The notes under the pieces were generated by a model, which worked only from the letters and a program-made list of their open reading frames with translations, searched no databases and was not told the DNA's origin. The translations under genes were made by a program, and so were the position numbers. This document shows, piece by piece, positions 42,375 to 51,408 of a stretch of DNA of 64,000 nt. The DNA is from Bifidobacterium cebidarum (GTDB lineage Bacteria > Actinomycetota > Actinomycetes > Actinomycetales > Bifidobacteriaceae), in the NCBI RefSeq assembly GCF_009193305.1, contig NZ_WBVS01000003.1, positions 186,001-250,000 on the forward strand. Direction: 5' to 3'. Position 1 is the first letter of the stretch. Each line of letters starts with the position of its first letter.

Positions 42375-44420
42375 CTACCGCAGCAGCATCACCCCGAATG
42401 GCGGCAGTTGCGCGGTTGCGCCGGCTTTGAGCGTTGCCGGCGTACCTGCGGCGAGCAGGTCGGTTCCGCTGCGGGGCATGGTGACCGTGCGAGGCTCATC
42501 GGTGTCGTTGATGATGAACGTCAGCGCCTCGCCATCGGCTGTATACCGGGTGTTGATCGATACGCCGGCGTTCGTGTTCACCGTGGGGATGCCGGCTTCG
42601 GCCAGTACGATACCTAGGAATTCGCGCATCGCCGGACCGTTGAGGAATGCGCCCGCGTAATAGCAGACGCCTTCGCCCGAGCGATGGCCGGTGATGGCCG
42701 GTTTGCCCGCATAGAATGGTCCCTCGCCGTAGGTGGCAAGCACCTGCGTGCCTTCCTCCGACACCAAGATGTCGCAAAGGACTCTGGCCGCGTAGTCCGT
42801 TTGCTCTGTGGAGGCATCCTGCACAGCGCAGTCGGTCTGATCTGAGGAGTCGGCGAAATGCAACGGCACCGTGTGATCAGGGGCGAGCGCGTCGGTCTCC
42901 ATGGCCCATACGCCGGCGGTCTCGTGGAAAGGCGCTGGCGTGAAGCCTTGGTGGAGTACGTCGTGTTCGTCGCTCAGGGCGCTCATGACCGTCAGCACCA
43001 AAGTGCCGCCCTGCCGCACATAGTCGTTGAGCCGGGCCGCGTCGGCATCGCTCACGATGTACAGCGCGGGGGCGAGCACCAGGTCGTAGGCACTGAAGTC
43101 GGCGCCCACACCCACCACGTCCACCGCAATGTTGCGTCGGTAGAGTTCGGCGTACATGGCTCTCGCCTCACGTAGATAGTCCAGGTCGTTCGATGGGCCG
43201 ATCGCGTTGCGCAGGCCCCGCCAGGAGGACCAGTCGAAGATTATCGCCACGCGGGCCTTCGGCATCGACCCTTCGATCAGCGGGCCCACTTCGGCGAGTT
43301 CACGGCCCAATGCCGCGACCTCTTGGAAGGTTCGAGTTTTATTGGTTCCGTCGGCGTCAATCACGGCACCATGGAATTTCTCGCAACCGTAGCGGGAGCG
43401 GCGCATCTGGAAGAACTGCACCGAGTCGGCACCGTGGGCGATGGCCTGCCAGCTTTGCTGCCGCATTTGGCCGGGGCGTTTGAGCGCGTTGTATGGCATC
43501 CAGTTCATACGGCTGGGTGTCTGTTCCATAAGCAGGAACGGCTTGCGCTTCAGGCAGCGGATCAGATCATGCCAGAACGCGGTGTCGCTGGCAGGCGTAC
43601 CTAGCCGAGGATAGCAATCCCATGCGGCGATATCAATGTCTTTGGCCCAATGCTGGTAGTCGTATTGGTAGAAGTTGCCCATGAAGTTCGTAGTAACCGG
43701 TGTTTGCGCATCGAAACGACGGATCGCTTTCTTTTCCACGTTGTATGCGTCGATGATCGAATCGTCGAAGAAACGGGCGTAGTCGAGACTTGCGGCCGGC
43801 AATACCGCACATGGGCCGTCATAGCTGCCGTCTCCGGCGCGGTCCGGCGGATAGATATGGTCAAAGGAGTCATAGGTGTGGCCCCAGAAATCAGTGCCCC
43901 ACACCGCGTTCAGATGCTCGACGCTGCCATATCGCGCGCGCAACCAATCGCGGTATGTGCGAGCACAGTTCGGGCAGTAGCAGATGCCTTCGTATTCGTT
44001 GGAGATATGCCACGCCTCGAGATTGCTCAGTGAGCCATAGCGTTCGGCAAGTCTGCTGGCCAGTTCCGCCGCGTAATGGCGGTAGGTCGGACTGTTGGGG
44101 CAGGCGTTCTGGCGGGCGCCATGCCGGTGTTTGCGACCGTCAAAGTCGACTCGCTCCGCATCGGGATACTTCAGTGACATCCAGGCGGGCAGCGCGCCGG
44201 TGGATGTTGCCATGATGATGTTCATCCCATACTCGCTCACCAAAGCGACGATGTCATCAAGGCGGGAGAAATCATAGGTGTGCTCATCGGGTTGGAGTGC
44301 GGCCCACGAGAAAACATTGAGCGTGACTTCGTTGATGGAAGCCTCGCGCAGCAGCCGCATGTCGTGCTTCCACACGTCACGCGGCCACTGCTCAGGGTTG
44401 TAATCGCCTCCGTACAGCAT
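42375..44420 (-). CDS. GH42 beta-galactosidase
   Basis: Cytoplasmic (no signal peptide) retaining beta-galactosidase of glycoside hydrolase family 42, 681 residues. It has a TIM barrel with acid/base Glu142 (AWHISNEYEG) and nucleophile Glu299 (FLLMEQTPS), a Cys cluster Cys107, Cys147, Cys149, Cys152 typical of the zinc site in family members, then trimerisation and small beta domains. The start ATG overlaps the stop of the upstream binding-protein gene (TGATG), so the two are coupled. GH42 enzymes of bifidobacteria act on galacto-oligosaccharides; the linkage preference is not visible. Confidence 0.95.
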   Translation of the reverse strand: MLYGGDYNPEQWPRDVWKHDMRLLREASINEVTLNVFSWAALQPDEHTYDFSRLDDIVALVSEYGMNIIMATSTGALPAWMSLKYPDAERVDFDGRKHRHGARQNACPNSPTYRHYAAELASRLAERYGSLSNLEAWHISNEYEGICYCPNCARTYRDWLRARYGSVEHLNAVWGTDFWGHTYDSFDHIYPPDRAGDGSYDGPCAVLPAASLDYARFFDDSIIDAYNVEKKAIRRFDAQTPVTTNFMGNFYQYDYQHWAKDIDIAAWDCYPRLGTPASDTAFWHDLIRCLKRKPFLLMEQTPSRMNWMPYNALKRPGQMRQQSWQAIAHGADSVQFFQMRRSRYGCEKFHGAVIDADGTNKTRTFQEVAALGRELAEVGPLIEGSMPKARVAIIFDWSSWRGLRNAIGPSNDLDYLREARAMYAELYRRNIAVDVVGVGADFSAYDLVLAPALYIVSDADAARLNDYVRQGGTLVLTVMSALSDEHDVLHQGFTPAPFHETAGVWAMETDALAPDHTVPLHFADSSDQTDCAVQDASTEQTDYAARVLCDILVSEEGTQVLATYGEGPFYAGKPAITGHRSGEGVCYYAGAFLNGPAMREFLGIVLAEAGIPTVNTNAGVSINTRYTADGEALTFIINDTDEPRTVTMPRSGTDLLAAGTPATLKAGATAQLPPFGVMLLR

Positions 44421-46048
44421 CAGGACTTCGTGATCTTCCAGTAGGTCGGCAGTGCATTGAAGTTGAACTGGATCTTGCTCACGTTCTTGGTGGTTACGGC
44501 ATTGGCGTTGCCATACCAGAGCGGAATGGTGGGCAGATCCTTAAGCAGGATCTCCTCGCTCTGCTGATAATACTTGTTGGCCTCATCCATCGAAGTGGTG
44601 GCGGCCGCCTTATCCAGCAGCGCATCGAATTCCGGGTTCTTATAATTGCCGGTGTTCGAGCCGTTTCCATCGGCGGAGCTGGAAGCATAGAGGGTCACGA
44701 GGAAGTCATCGGCGGACGGCCAGTCGGCGGACCAGCTGGTGTAGAAGGCGAAGGTCGGCGTCTTGGAATCCAACGAATCGTAGTATTCGGCGGAGGTCGG
44801 GAACGGCAGTCCCTTGGCGTCAATGCCGAATGCATTCTTCAGCTGGTTGCACACGGCATCTACCCACTGCTTGTGGTCGGCGTCGGCGTTGTAGGCCAGC
44901 TGGAAGGTTCCGGAGAACGGTGAGATGGCATCCGCTTGCTTCCACAACCTCTTGGCTTTGGCCTCATTGTGCTTGAGCACATCGGCGCCCTTCAGGTTGT
45001 CGGAATAGCCGGAGATCACGGGAGCAAGGAAATCGGTGGCGGGCGTACGGGTCTTGAAGAAGATCTTATCGGTGATCTGCTCGCGATCGATGGCCAGCGA
45101 GATGGCCTGACGACGCAAACGACCCTCCTCATTCATACCGAAATGATCCAATGCCGCCGGAATCGTAAAGCCCTGGAAGGAGGAGCCCGGCGTGGAGATG
45201 GCATTGATCTTCGGGTTGGACTGGAAGCTCTTCATGGCCGAGGCAGGAATGGTGGAGAGTACGTCCAAGTTGCCGGACTGCACGTCGGCATAGGCGGAAT
45301 CCGGCTTGGTGTACAGCTGGAAGGTCACGCCATCGTTCTTAGGCTTGCGCGGACCGTTGTATTCGGGGTTCTTGACCAAGGTGATGGTCTTGCTATGGTC
45401 CCAGGACTCAAGCTTGTACGGACCGTTGGTCACCGGCTTCTGGCCGAACGCCTTCATGTCCTTGAACGCGGAATCCGGCACCGGTGCGAAGGCGATATAA
45501 CCCAGCTCCTTAGGGAACATGGAATTCGGTTTGTTCATCTCAACAGTGAATGTCTTGTCGTCAACAATCTTCAAACCGGACAGTTGCGCATCGGAAGCTA
45601 CCGACTTGTCTTGCAGCTCATCGTAGCCCTTGATTGCTGAGAAGCACCAGGCGTTTTTGGCACCGTTGGCGCCATTCGCCGCGTAACTCCAAGCTTTGGT
45701 GAAGTTCTCCGCCTTCACCGGAGTGCCGTCACTGAACTTCCAACCATCTTTCAGTGTGACGGTGAACTGTGTGGCGTCATCGTTTGGGGTGATGCCTTTC
45801 GCCACTTCGTTGTTAATGGAACCGTCGCTGTTGTAAGTGATGAGCGTGGAATAAATCTGATCGGCAACCTGGATGCCGCCGCTTTCACCGGAGTCACCGG
45901 GGGTCAGCGGATTCTGTGGTTCAACGCCATAAGCGCGAATCACATTGTTGCCGGCGGTGCTGCTGGCAGAAGAACTGTTTCCACATCCTGACAGCAACAT
46001 AACCACAGCGCACAGCGCCGCTCCTGCTGCAAGAAATCGCCTGTTCAT
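44420..46048 (-). CDS. Extracellular solute-binding lipoprotein, oligopeptide (family 5) type
   Basis: SBP_bac_5/OppA-type receptor of 542 residues. A signal peptide ends LLSGC with Cys22 lipidated, then a Ser/Ala linker. The family pattern is seen in NEVAKGITPNDDATQFTVTL, GWKFSDGTPVKAENFTKAWS and a C-terminal EILLKDLPTIPLWYGN. AAGGGAAG precedes ATG 46048. No permease or ATPase gene is adjacent, so it must use one encoded elsewhere. Coupling with a beta-galactosidase is odd for a peptide receptor and suggests a sugar-containing ligand such as a glycopeptide or galactoside, which is inference. Confidence 0.88.
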   Translation of the reverse strand: MNRRFLAAGAALCAVVMLLSGCGNSSSASSTAGNNVIRAYGVEPQNPLTPGDSGESGGIQVADQIYSTLITYNSDGSINNEVAKGITPNDDATQFTVTLKDGWKFSDGTPVKAENFTKAWSYAANGANGAKNAWCFSAIKGYDELQDKSVASDAQLSGLKIVDDKTFTVEMNKPNSMFPKELGYIAFAPVPDSAFKDMKAFGQKPVTNGPYKLESWDHSKTITLVKNPEYNGPRKPKNDGVTFQLYTKPDSAYADVQSGNLDVLSTIPASAMKSFQSNPKINAISTPGSSFQGFTIPAALDHFGMNEEGRLRRQAISLAIDREQITDKIFFKTRTPATDFLAPVISGYSDNLKGADVLKHNEAKAKRLWKQADAISPFSGTFQLAYNADADHKQWVDAVCNQLKNAFGIDAKGLPFPTSAEYYDSLDSKTPTFAFYTSWSADWPSADDFLVTLYASSSADGNGSNTGNYKNPEFDALLDKAAATTSMDEANKYYQQSEEILLKDLPTIPLWYGNANAVTTKNVSKIQFNFNALPTYWKITKS

Positions 46049-46237
46049 CTGACGCTTCCCTTCTTCTCGGGGACGATGCGCATTGAAAGCATCGTCGTTA
46101 GCCAGCAGTATTTGTGGCCAACGTTTCTGGTACGTAAAAAAGAGGCTTTTTGCCAACAGGCATGGAACGTTTCATATGACGAACAAGGAAATGGATATCC
46201 ATCCACATTATGGCACTGATTCATATGGACAAACGAA

Positions 46238-46288
46238 TTCCCTGAATTGCTTGCGTCGACGAATTGTCAATACGAGCAATTCAGGGAA
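46238..46288. repeat. Inverted repeat between mfd and the binding-protein gene
   Basis: TTCCCTGAATTGCT (46238-46251) and its exact complement (46275-46288) enclose 23 bp. It could be the mfd terminator, although no U-run follows, or an operator of the lipoprotein-GH42 operon. A perfect ATGGATATCCAT palindrome (46191-46202) and two TTCATATG words (about 46171 and 46220) lie closer to the lipoprotein gene. Confidence 0.6.
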
Positions 46289-46303
46289 ATCATTGCCTAT
46301 TCG

Positions 46304-49300
46304 CTATTTGCGCGGCTGCGGGCGCCAAGCCAAATCATCCAAGAGCTGATTGGTCCATAGCACGATCTGGTCAGAACTCATCGGCCCTTGGCCGAGCGAA
46401 CCGTTGAACGGCGCGGGGATCAGCAGCTGATGCGTGACCGGGCGGTATTGAGCGCCCTTGTAGATGCGGGCCATGCGCATCTGGATGGATTCCGGCGGGT
46501 CGATGCGACCGATGCGCACGCGGTTCGACTGTGCAAGGATCTCGGAGACGCCGAGTTTCCTGGCCTTGAACTTGAGGCGGGCCACGTCGAACAGGGTCTT
46601 GAATTCGACCGGCGGCTTGCCGTAACGGTCGGCGAGCTCCTCCTGAAGATCCTTCAGATCGTTCTCGTTGCGTGCGGAGGCGAGCTTGCGGTACGCCTCC
46701 AGACGCAGCTTGTCGGAGTCGATGTAGTCCACCGGGATGGAGGCTTCGATCGGCAGGTCGACGGACACGGAAATCGGCTCGACGTTCTCCTCCGGCTCCT
46801 TGTACTTCTCCACGGCTTCGGAGACCATGCGCACATAGAGGTCGAAGCCCACGCCTTCGATATGACCGGATTGCTCGTCACCCAGCAGGTTGCCGGTGCC
46901 GCGCAATTCCAAATCCTTCATGGCCACGTCGAATCCGCTGCCGAGTGCGGTGTTCTGTGCAATGGTGGCGAGTCGGTCGTGCGACTGCTCGGTCATCGGC
47001 TTGGTTGGATCATAGAGGAAGTAAGCGTACGCGCGTTCACGGCCACGCCCCACGCGGCCGCGCAGCTGGTGCAGCTGCGAGAGACCGAAACGGTCGGCAT
47101 GGTCCACGATCAGCGTATTGGCATTGGAAATATCAAGGCCGGTTTCGATGATGGTGGTGCATACGAGCACATCGATATCGCGGTGCCAGAAATCGCGGAT
47201 GATCTGGTCGAGCTGCTTCTCCCCCATCTTGCCGTGTGCAATGCCCACGCGAGCCTCAGGCACAAGCGTGTGAATCTTGTCGGCGATGTGGGAGATGTCC
47301 TGCACGCGATTGTGCACGTAGAACACCTGGCCGCCGCGCAGGAGTTCGCGGCGCACGGCAGCGGTGACCTGCGCATCCTCATAGGCGCCCACATAGGTGA
47401 GCACCGGCAGTCGGTCCTCGGGAGGCGTGGCCAGCGTGGACATCTCGCGGATGCCGGTCACGGCCATTTCGAGCGTTCGCGGGATAGGCGTTGCGGACAG
47501 GGACAGCACGTCCACATTGGTTCTCAGGGCTTTGAGCGTTTCCTTATGCTCCACGCCGAAACGCTGTTCCTCATCGATGATGACGAGGCCCAGATCCTTG
47601 AACTTGATCTTCGGGTTCAGGAGCTTGTGGGTGCCGATGACCACGTCCACCGACCCTGCGGCCAAGCCTTCGATGGTCGCATTGATCTCCTTGGTGGTTT
47701 GGAATCGGCTCATGGCCGCCACGTCAACCGGGAAGCCTTCGAATCGTTCGGTGAACGTCTCGTAATGCTGCTGCACGAGCAGCGTAGTGGGCACGAGCAC
47801 GGCCACCTGCTTGCCATCCTGTACAGCCTTGAATGCAGCACGCACGGCGATTTCGGTTTTGCCAAAGCCCACGTCGCCGCAGATCAGACGGTCCATCGGC
47901 ACCGGCTTTTCCATATCGGCCTTGACTTCGTCGATGGTGGTGAGCTGGTCGGCGGTCTCCTGGTAGGGGAAGGCGTCCTCCAGTTCTTTCTGCCAAGGAG
48001 TATCCGGGCTGAACGCGAAGCCTTTCGCGCGTTGGCGAGCGGAATACAGTTTGATCAGGTCGTCGGCAATCTCATGGACGTGCTTGCGCGCCTTGGCCTT
48101 GGTCGCCGCCCAGTCGGAACCGCCGAGCTTGTTGAGTTTCGGCGCTTCGGCACCGATGTATTTGCTGACCTGATCGAGCTGGTCGGTGGGGATGAACAGC
48201 TTGTCCGCGGGCGCACCTCGTTTGGAGGGCGCGTATTCGATGACCAGGTATTCGCGGGTGGTGCGGTTCGCGCCGGTGCCGATGGTACGCTGGCGCATTT
48301 CCACGAACCGGCCGATGCCGTGCTGCTCGTGCACCACATAATCGCCTTTTTTGAGTTCCACCAGGTCGATGGCCTTGCGGCGGCGCTTTGGTGTTTTGGC
48401 CACGGCCACGGCCGACGTGCGGCCGGTCAGGTCGCGTTCGGTGAGTAGTGCGATTTTGGCGGATTTGTCCACGAAGCCATCGATGGCCTGCGAGCGGATG
48501 CAATCGAACGTGGTGATGCCGGTGGTGTTGATCGCGCGCTTGAGTCTGGCCAACGTACCGGCCGCGGCGGCGGTGATGGTCACTTGGAATCCGGCGTCGA
48601 TCAATCCCTCGATGCCCTGCGCGGCCTTGGTTTCGTTGCCGCGGAACTCCGCCGGATTCTGCGCATCCAATTGCACACGGCCCGGCAGGGTGGCGTCCAC
48701 GCCGAAGCTGGTCAGGCGAATTACGTCATGCTCGGAGTATTCGAGCGAACTGATGGTTTCCGCATAATCCAGGAAACTGGCCTCGTCGAAGCTGATGGGG
48801 GCACCGGCACCATGGCCGGATGCAGCCACATGCCAGCTTGCGGCAAGGAATTCGTTGGCGGTTTTGGCCAAATCCTCGGCGGAGCGGCGGAGTTTTTCCG
48901 GGTCGCTCAGCACGATGACGGCATGTTTGGGCAGCATGGAGCCCACGGGTTCAAGATGGTCAACGAGCGCCGGCATCAGGGATTCCATGCCTTCGACAGG
49001 AATGGCGTTGGCTATGGATTCGAGCATGTCCTCCGCGTTGGGAATCGAGCCAATCAGAGACTTGGCACGAGCACGCACGGCATCGGTCAATTGCAGTTCG
49101 CGACATGCGGTGGCCCAGATGGTCTTCATGCCTTTGCCATAGGTGCGCTGGTCCGAAGCGTGGAATTCCTTGATGGTGTCGATTTCGTCACCGAAGAATT
49201 CGATACGCACCGGATGTGGGGCCGTTGGCGGAAAGACATCGAGAATGCCGCCGCGCACCGCGAATTCACCGCGGTCCATCACCAGATCCACACGCGTGTA

Positions 49301-49915
49301 GGCGTTTTCGATGAGTCGCTTGGCGGCCTCGTCGAGCGCGAGCTCCTCTCCCACCGCGAATACCAACGGTTCCACGTCTCCCAGGCCTTTGACCACCGGC
49401 TGTATCAGCGAACGGATGGGCATCACGAGAATGCGGATCGGACCGAACATCGGATTGTTTCGGTCCGGATGCTTCAAACGGTGGAATACGGCCATGCGGC
49501 TGGCCACGGTGTCCGCGCGCGGGCTCAGGCGCTCATGAGGCAGTGTCTCCCAGGCTTCGAGCTGGGCGATGTCGTTCGGATCGCCGTCGTACCAGGAGCG
49601 CAATGCGCCTACGGTTTCTTCGGCTTCGCGGCCGGATGCCACGACCATGACCACCGGCTTGCCGGGTTTGCCATTGACGCCCTGCCCGATCGCAGCCGCC
49701 AGTGCCGGGCGTAAGCCCTCCGGCATGCCGACCAGCAGCGAAGGGTCTGCGGCATTCTCGCTGGGCTCGATCTCACCGGCTGCAAGGGCATGAAAATTCG
49801 AATCGTGGTTCAGTGCGTCCAATACGCCGGCGAGCGAGCCATTGATGGGCTGGCCGTTCGCCGCCGCAACGGCAATGGCGGACGCGTCGGCGGGCTTTGT
49901 GGCGTCAGCGGCCAT
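46304..49915 (-). CDS. mfd: Transcription-repair coupling factor
   Basis: Mfd removes RNA polymerase stalled at DNA lesions and recruits UvrA. It has 1,203 residues: UvrB-like N-terminal domains, the RNA polymerase interaction domain opening DYVVHEQHGIGRFVEM near 525, helicase Walker A GDVGFGKTEIA near 676, DEEQ box IDEEQRFGVEHKE near 780, and a helicase C part with TTIIETGLDISNANTLIVD and QLHQLRGRVGRGRERAYAYF. The C-terminal TRCF domain follows. ATG 49915 overlaps the pth stop region by 11 bp with GGAG upstream; the longer in-frame start is inside pth. Confidence 0.96.
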   Translation of the reverse strand: MAADATKPADASAIAVAAANGQPINGSLAGVLDALNHDSNFHALAAGEIEPSENAADPSLLVGMPEGLRPALAAAIGQGVNGKPGKPVVMVVASGREAEETVGALRSWYDGDPNDIAQLEAWETLPHERLSPRADTVASRMAVFHRLKHPDRNNPMFGPIRILVMPIRSLIQPVVKGLGDVEPLVFAVGEELALDEAAKRLIENAYTRVDLVMDRGEFAVRGGILDVFPPTAPHPVRIEFFGDEIDTIKEFHASDQRTYGKGMKTIWATACRELQLTDAVRARAKSLIGSIPNAEDMLESIANAIPVEGMESLMPALVDHLEPVGSMLPKHAVIVLSDPEKLRRSAEDLAKTANEFLAASWHVAASGHGAGAPISFDEASFLDYAETISSLEYSEHDVIRLTSFGVDATLPGRVQLDAQNPAEFRGNETKAAQGIEGLIDAGFQVTITAAAAGTLARLKRAINTTGITTFDCIRSQAIDGFVDKSAKIALLTERDLTGRTSAVAVAKTPKRRRKAIDLVELKKGDYVVHEQHGIGRFVEMRQRTIGTGANRTTREYLVIEYAPSKRGAPADKLFIPTDQLDQVSKYIGAEAPKLNKLGGSDWAATKAKARKHVHEIADDLIKLYSARQRAKGFAFSPDTPWQKELEDAFPYQETADQLTTIDEVKADMEKPVPMDRLICGDVGFGKTEIAVRAAFKAVQDGKQVAVLVPTTLLVQQHYETFTERFEGFPVDVAAMSRFQTTKEINATIEGLAAGSVDVVIGTHKLLNPKIKFKDLGLVIIDEEQRFGVEHKETLKALRTNVDVLSLSATPIPRTLEMAVTGIREMSTLATPPEDRLPVLTYVGAYEDAQVTAAVRRELLRGGQVFYVHNRVQDISHIADKIHTLVPEARVGIAHGKMGEKQLDQIIRDFWHRDIDVLVCTTIIETGLDISNANTLIVDHADRFGLSQLHQLRGRVGRGRERAYAYFLYDPTKPMTEQSHDRLATIAQNTALGSGFDVAMKDLELRGTGNLLGDEQSGHIEGVGFDLYVRMVSEAVEKYKEPEENVEPISVSVDLPIEASIPVDYIDSDKLRLEAYRKLASARNENDLKDLQEELADRYGKPPVEFKTLFDVARLKFKARKLGVSEILAQSNRVRIGRIDPPESIQMRMARIYKGAQYRPVTHQLLIPAPFNGSLGQGPMSSDQIVLWTNQLLDDLAWRPQPRK

Positions 49916-50504
49916 TGAACTGCTCCTGGGTCTTAGCAAGCCCCTTGAAAATGATGTCTTCGGCGGCGTCGGCGCCATCGGCCAGGAAGTCGGGCAACTG
50001 CTTGCGCTGGTCCGGGCCGAATCCGCCCAATACCCAGTTCACCGTATTGTCGTGTGCGTTGGGACCACGCTTGGCGTGGCCGACGCCCATGCGCACGCGC
50101 GCGTATTTCGGCGTACCCAGTGAGCGGTCGATGGATTTGATGCCATTGTGGCCACCCGTCGAGCCGCCGACCTTGACCTTGATACGGCCGAATTCCAAGT
50201 CCATATCGTCATGAATCACCACGATGTGGTCCGGTTCGATCTGGTAATAGGCGGCGATGGAGGCCACGGCGTTGCCGGACTCGTTCATGTAGGTCAGGGG
50301 CTTGGCGAGGAAGAACTTCACGGTGCGGCCGTCAAGATTCATCGTGCTTTTGCCAAGCATGGCGAGGCCCTTGTGGTCGGCGAAGTTCACCGTCCAGCGC
50401 TCCGCGAGCACGTCCGCCACCATGAATCCCATGTTGTGGCGGGTGCCTTCATATTTCTTTCCGGGGTTGCCCAGTCCTGCGATCAGCCAAAAATCCGATG
50501 CCAT
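49905..50504 (-). CDS. pth: Peptidyl-tRNA hydrolase
   Basis: Releases peptides from prematurely dissociated peptidyl-tRNA. It has 199 residues, with GLGNPGKKYEGTRHNMGF carrying catalytic His23, then LAKPLTYMNESGNAV, VIHDDMDLEFG and STGGHNGIKSI with the conserved Asn and Asp residues. GAAGGAG precedes ATG 50504. The coupling to mfd by an 11-bp overlap is the common actinobacterial order. Confidence 0.96.
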   Translation of the reverse strand: MASDFWLIAGLGNPGKKYEGTRHNMGFMVADVLAERWTVNFADHKGLAMLGKSTMNLDGRTVKFFLAKPLTYMNESGNAVASIAAYYQIEPDHIVVIHDDMDLEFGRIKVKVGGSTGGHNGIKSIDRSLGTPKYARVRMGVGHAKRGPNAHDNTVNWVLGGFGPDQRKQLPDFLADGADAAEDIIFKGLAKTQEQFNGR

Positions 50505-50562
50505 GTCTCTCCTTCAAAGCCTTATCAACTTTGAAGATTGTACCCTGACCCCTTCAGCAGGA

Positions 50563-51066
50563 TTACAGGTCCAAATACCAGTACGACATATCTCGCATGG
50601 TTCCGGTGGAGTCGGTGGCGGCGGACGGCATCAGGCCAAATTGCGTAAAGCCGAAACGGTGCATCAACGCGATGGAGCCGGCGTTGTCGGCGAAGATGAT
50701 GCCACAGGCCTTACGCATGTGGCGGGCGCGGGCTTCATCGAGCAGATGCTGAAGCATGAACGTACCAACGCCTTTGCCCTGCCATGCGGGATCGATGTAG
50801 TAGGCGAGGTCGGTGACGCCGTCGTATCCGGCGCGATCGTAGAACACGGACAGCGCGCCGAACCCGATAACCTGGCCGGGATGCTCGGATGATTCGGCTA
50901 CGAATACACCGTATGGCGGCTTGTGCGAGTCCACCCAAGCTTGACGCTGCTCAAATGTGCGTGGGGTCAGATCGGCGGTGGCACCGCCTGCGATGACGGA
51001 AGCATTGTAGATGTCGGTGATGGCCTGGGTATCGGAGGCGGCTGCTGCACGGAAGGTGTATGACAT
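50563..51066 (-). CDS. GNAT-family N-acetyltransferase
   Basis: 167 residues. The acetyl-CoA pyrophosphate loop is seen as DPAWQGKGVGTFML (Q/RxxGxG/A), and DNAGSIALMHRFGFTQFG is the typical C-terminal segment. It resembles the phosphinothricin acetyltransferase-like group, which acetylates small amines or amino acid analogues. The substrate is unknown. It lies upstream of pth on the same strand with a 58-bp gap. Behind its start is the second palindromic repeat block. Confidence 0.88.
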   Translation of the reverse strand: MSYTFRAAAASDTQAITDIYNASVIAGGATADLTPRTFEQRQAWVDSHKPPYGVFVAESSEHPGQVIGFGALSVFYDRAGYDGVTDLAYYIDPAWQGKGVGTFMLQHLLDEARARHMRKACGIIFADNAGSIALMHRFGFTQFGLMPSAATDSTGTMRDMSYWYLDL

Positions 51067-51086
51067 GGCACACAGCCTAACACTCA

Positions 51087-51257
51087 GCGCAAGAAATTCG
51101 GGAGGAAATCGGCCTCATCCCGAAATACTTGCACTGACGGCGGCTCAGTGAAAGAAATTCGGGAAGAGAGCCTTAATCTCCGGAAATAGTTGCGCTTACA
51201 GGAGCTCAGTGCAAGAAATTCGGGAGATTAAGGTTTATTACCCGAAATCTTTGCACT
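51087..51257. repeat. Three-unit palindromic repeat element, locus 2
   Basis: Three palindromes of about 48 bp (51087-51133, 51147-51195, 51209-51257), each of the form GCAAGAAATTCGGGAG ... CCCGAAATNNTTGC. They share ends with the block at 6956-7123 but have different loops. The spacers TGACGGCGGCTC and TACAGGAGCTC are related. The block sits in the 342-bp gap between the GNAT and UPF0182 genes. Confidence 0.8.
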
Positions 51258-51340
51258 GGGAGAGGAGGACACGAAGAAACCAAGAAACAGAGGGGTCAGA
51301 AAGCCAAATACGGAGATCAAGGAGACCCGAACACGTAAAC

Positions 51341-51395
51341 AATAACGGCTGTGGGGTGCGCTGATGTTGTATCAGCGCACCCCACAGCCGTTATT
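51341..51395 (-). terminator. Strong terminator of the UPF0182 gene
   Basis: A perfect 25-bp stem (51341-51365 with 51371-51395) around a 5-nt loop, followed on the minus transcript by TTGTTTACG, 14 bp after the stop. Its AATAA/TTATT ends make it usable in both directions. Confidence 0.9.
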
Positions 51396-51408
51396 TAATG
51401 GTTGGTGA

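Noticed and set aside
46388..48448. 686-codon plus-strand frame opposite mfd
   Set aside because: Shadow of mfd with typical antisense composition.
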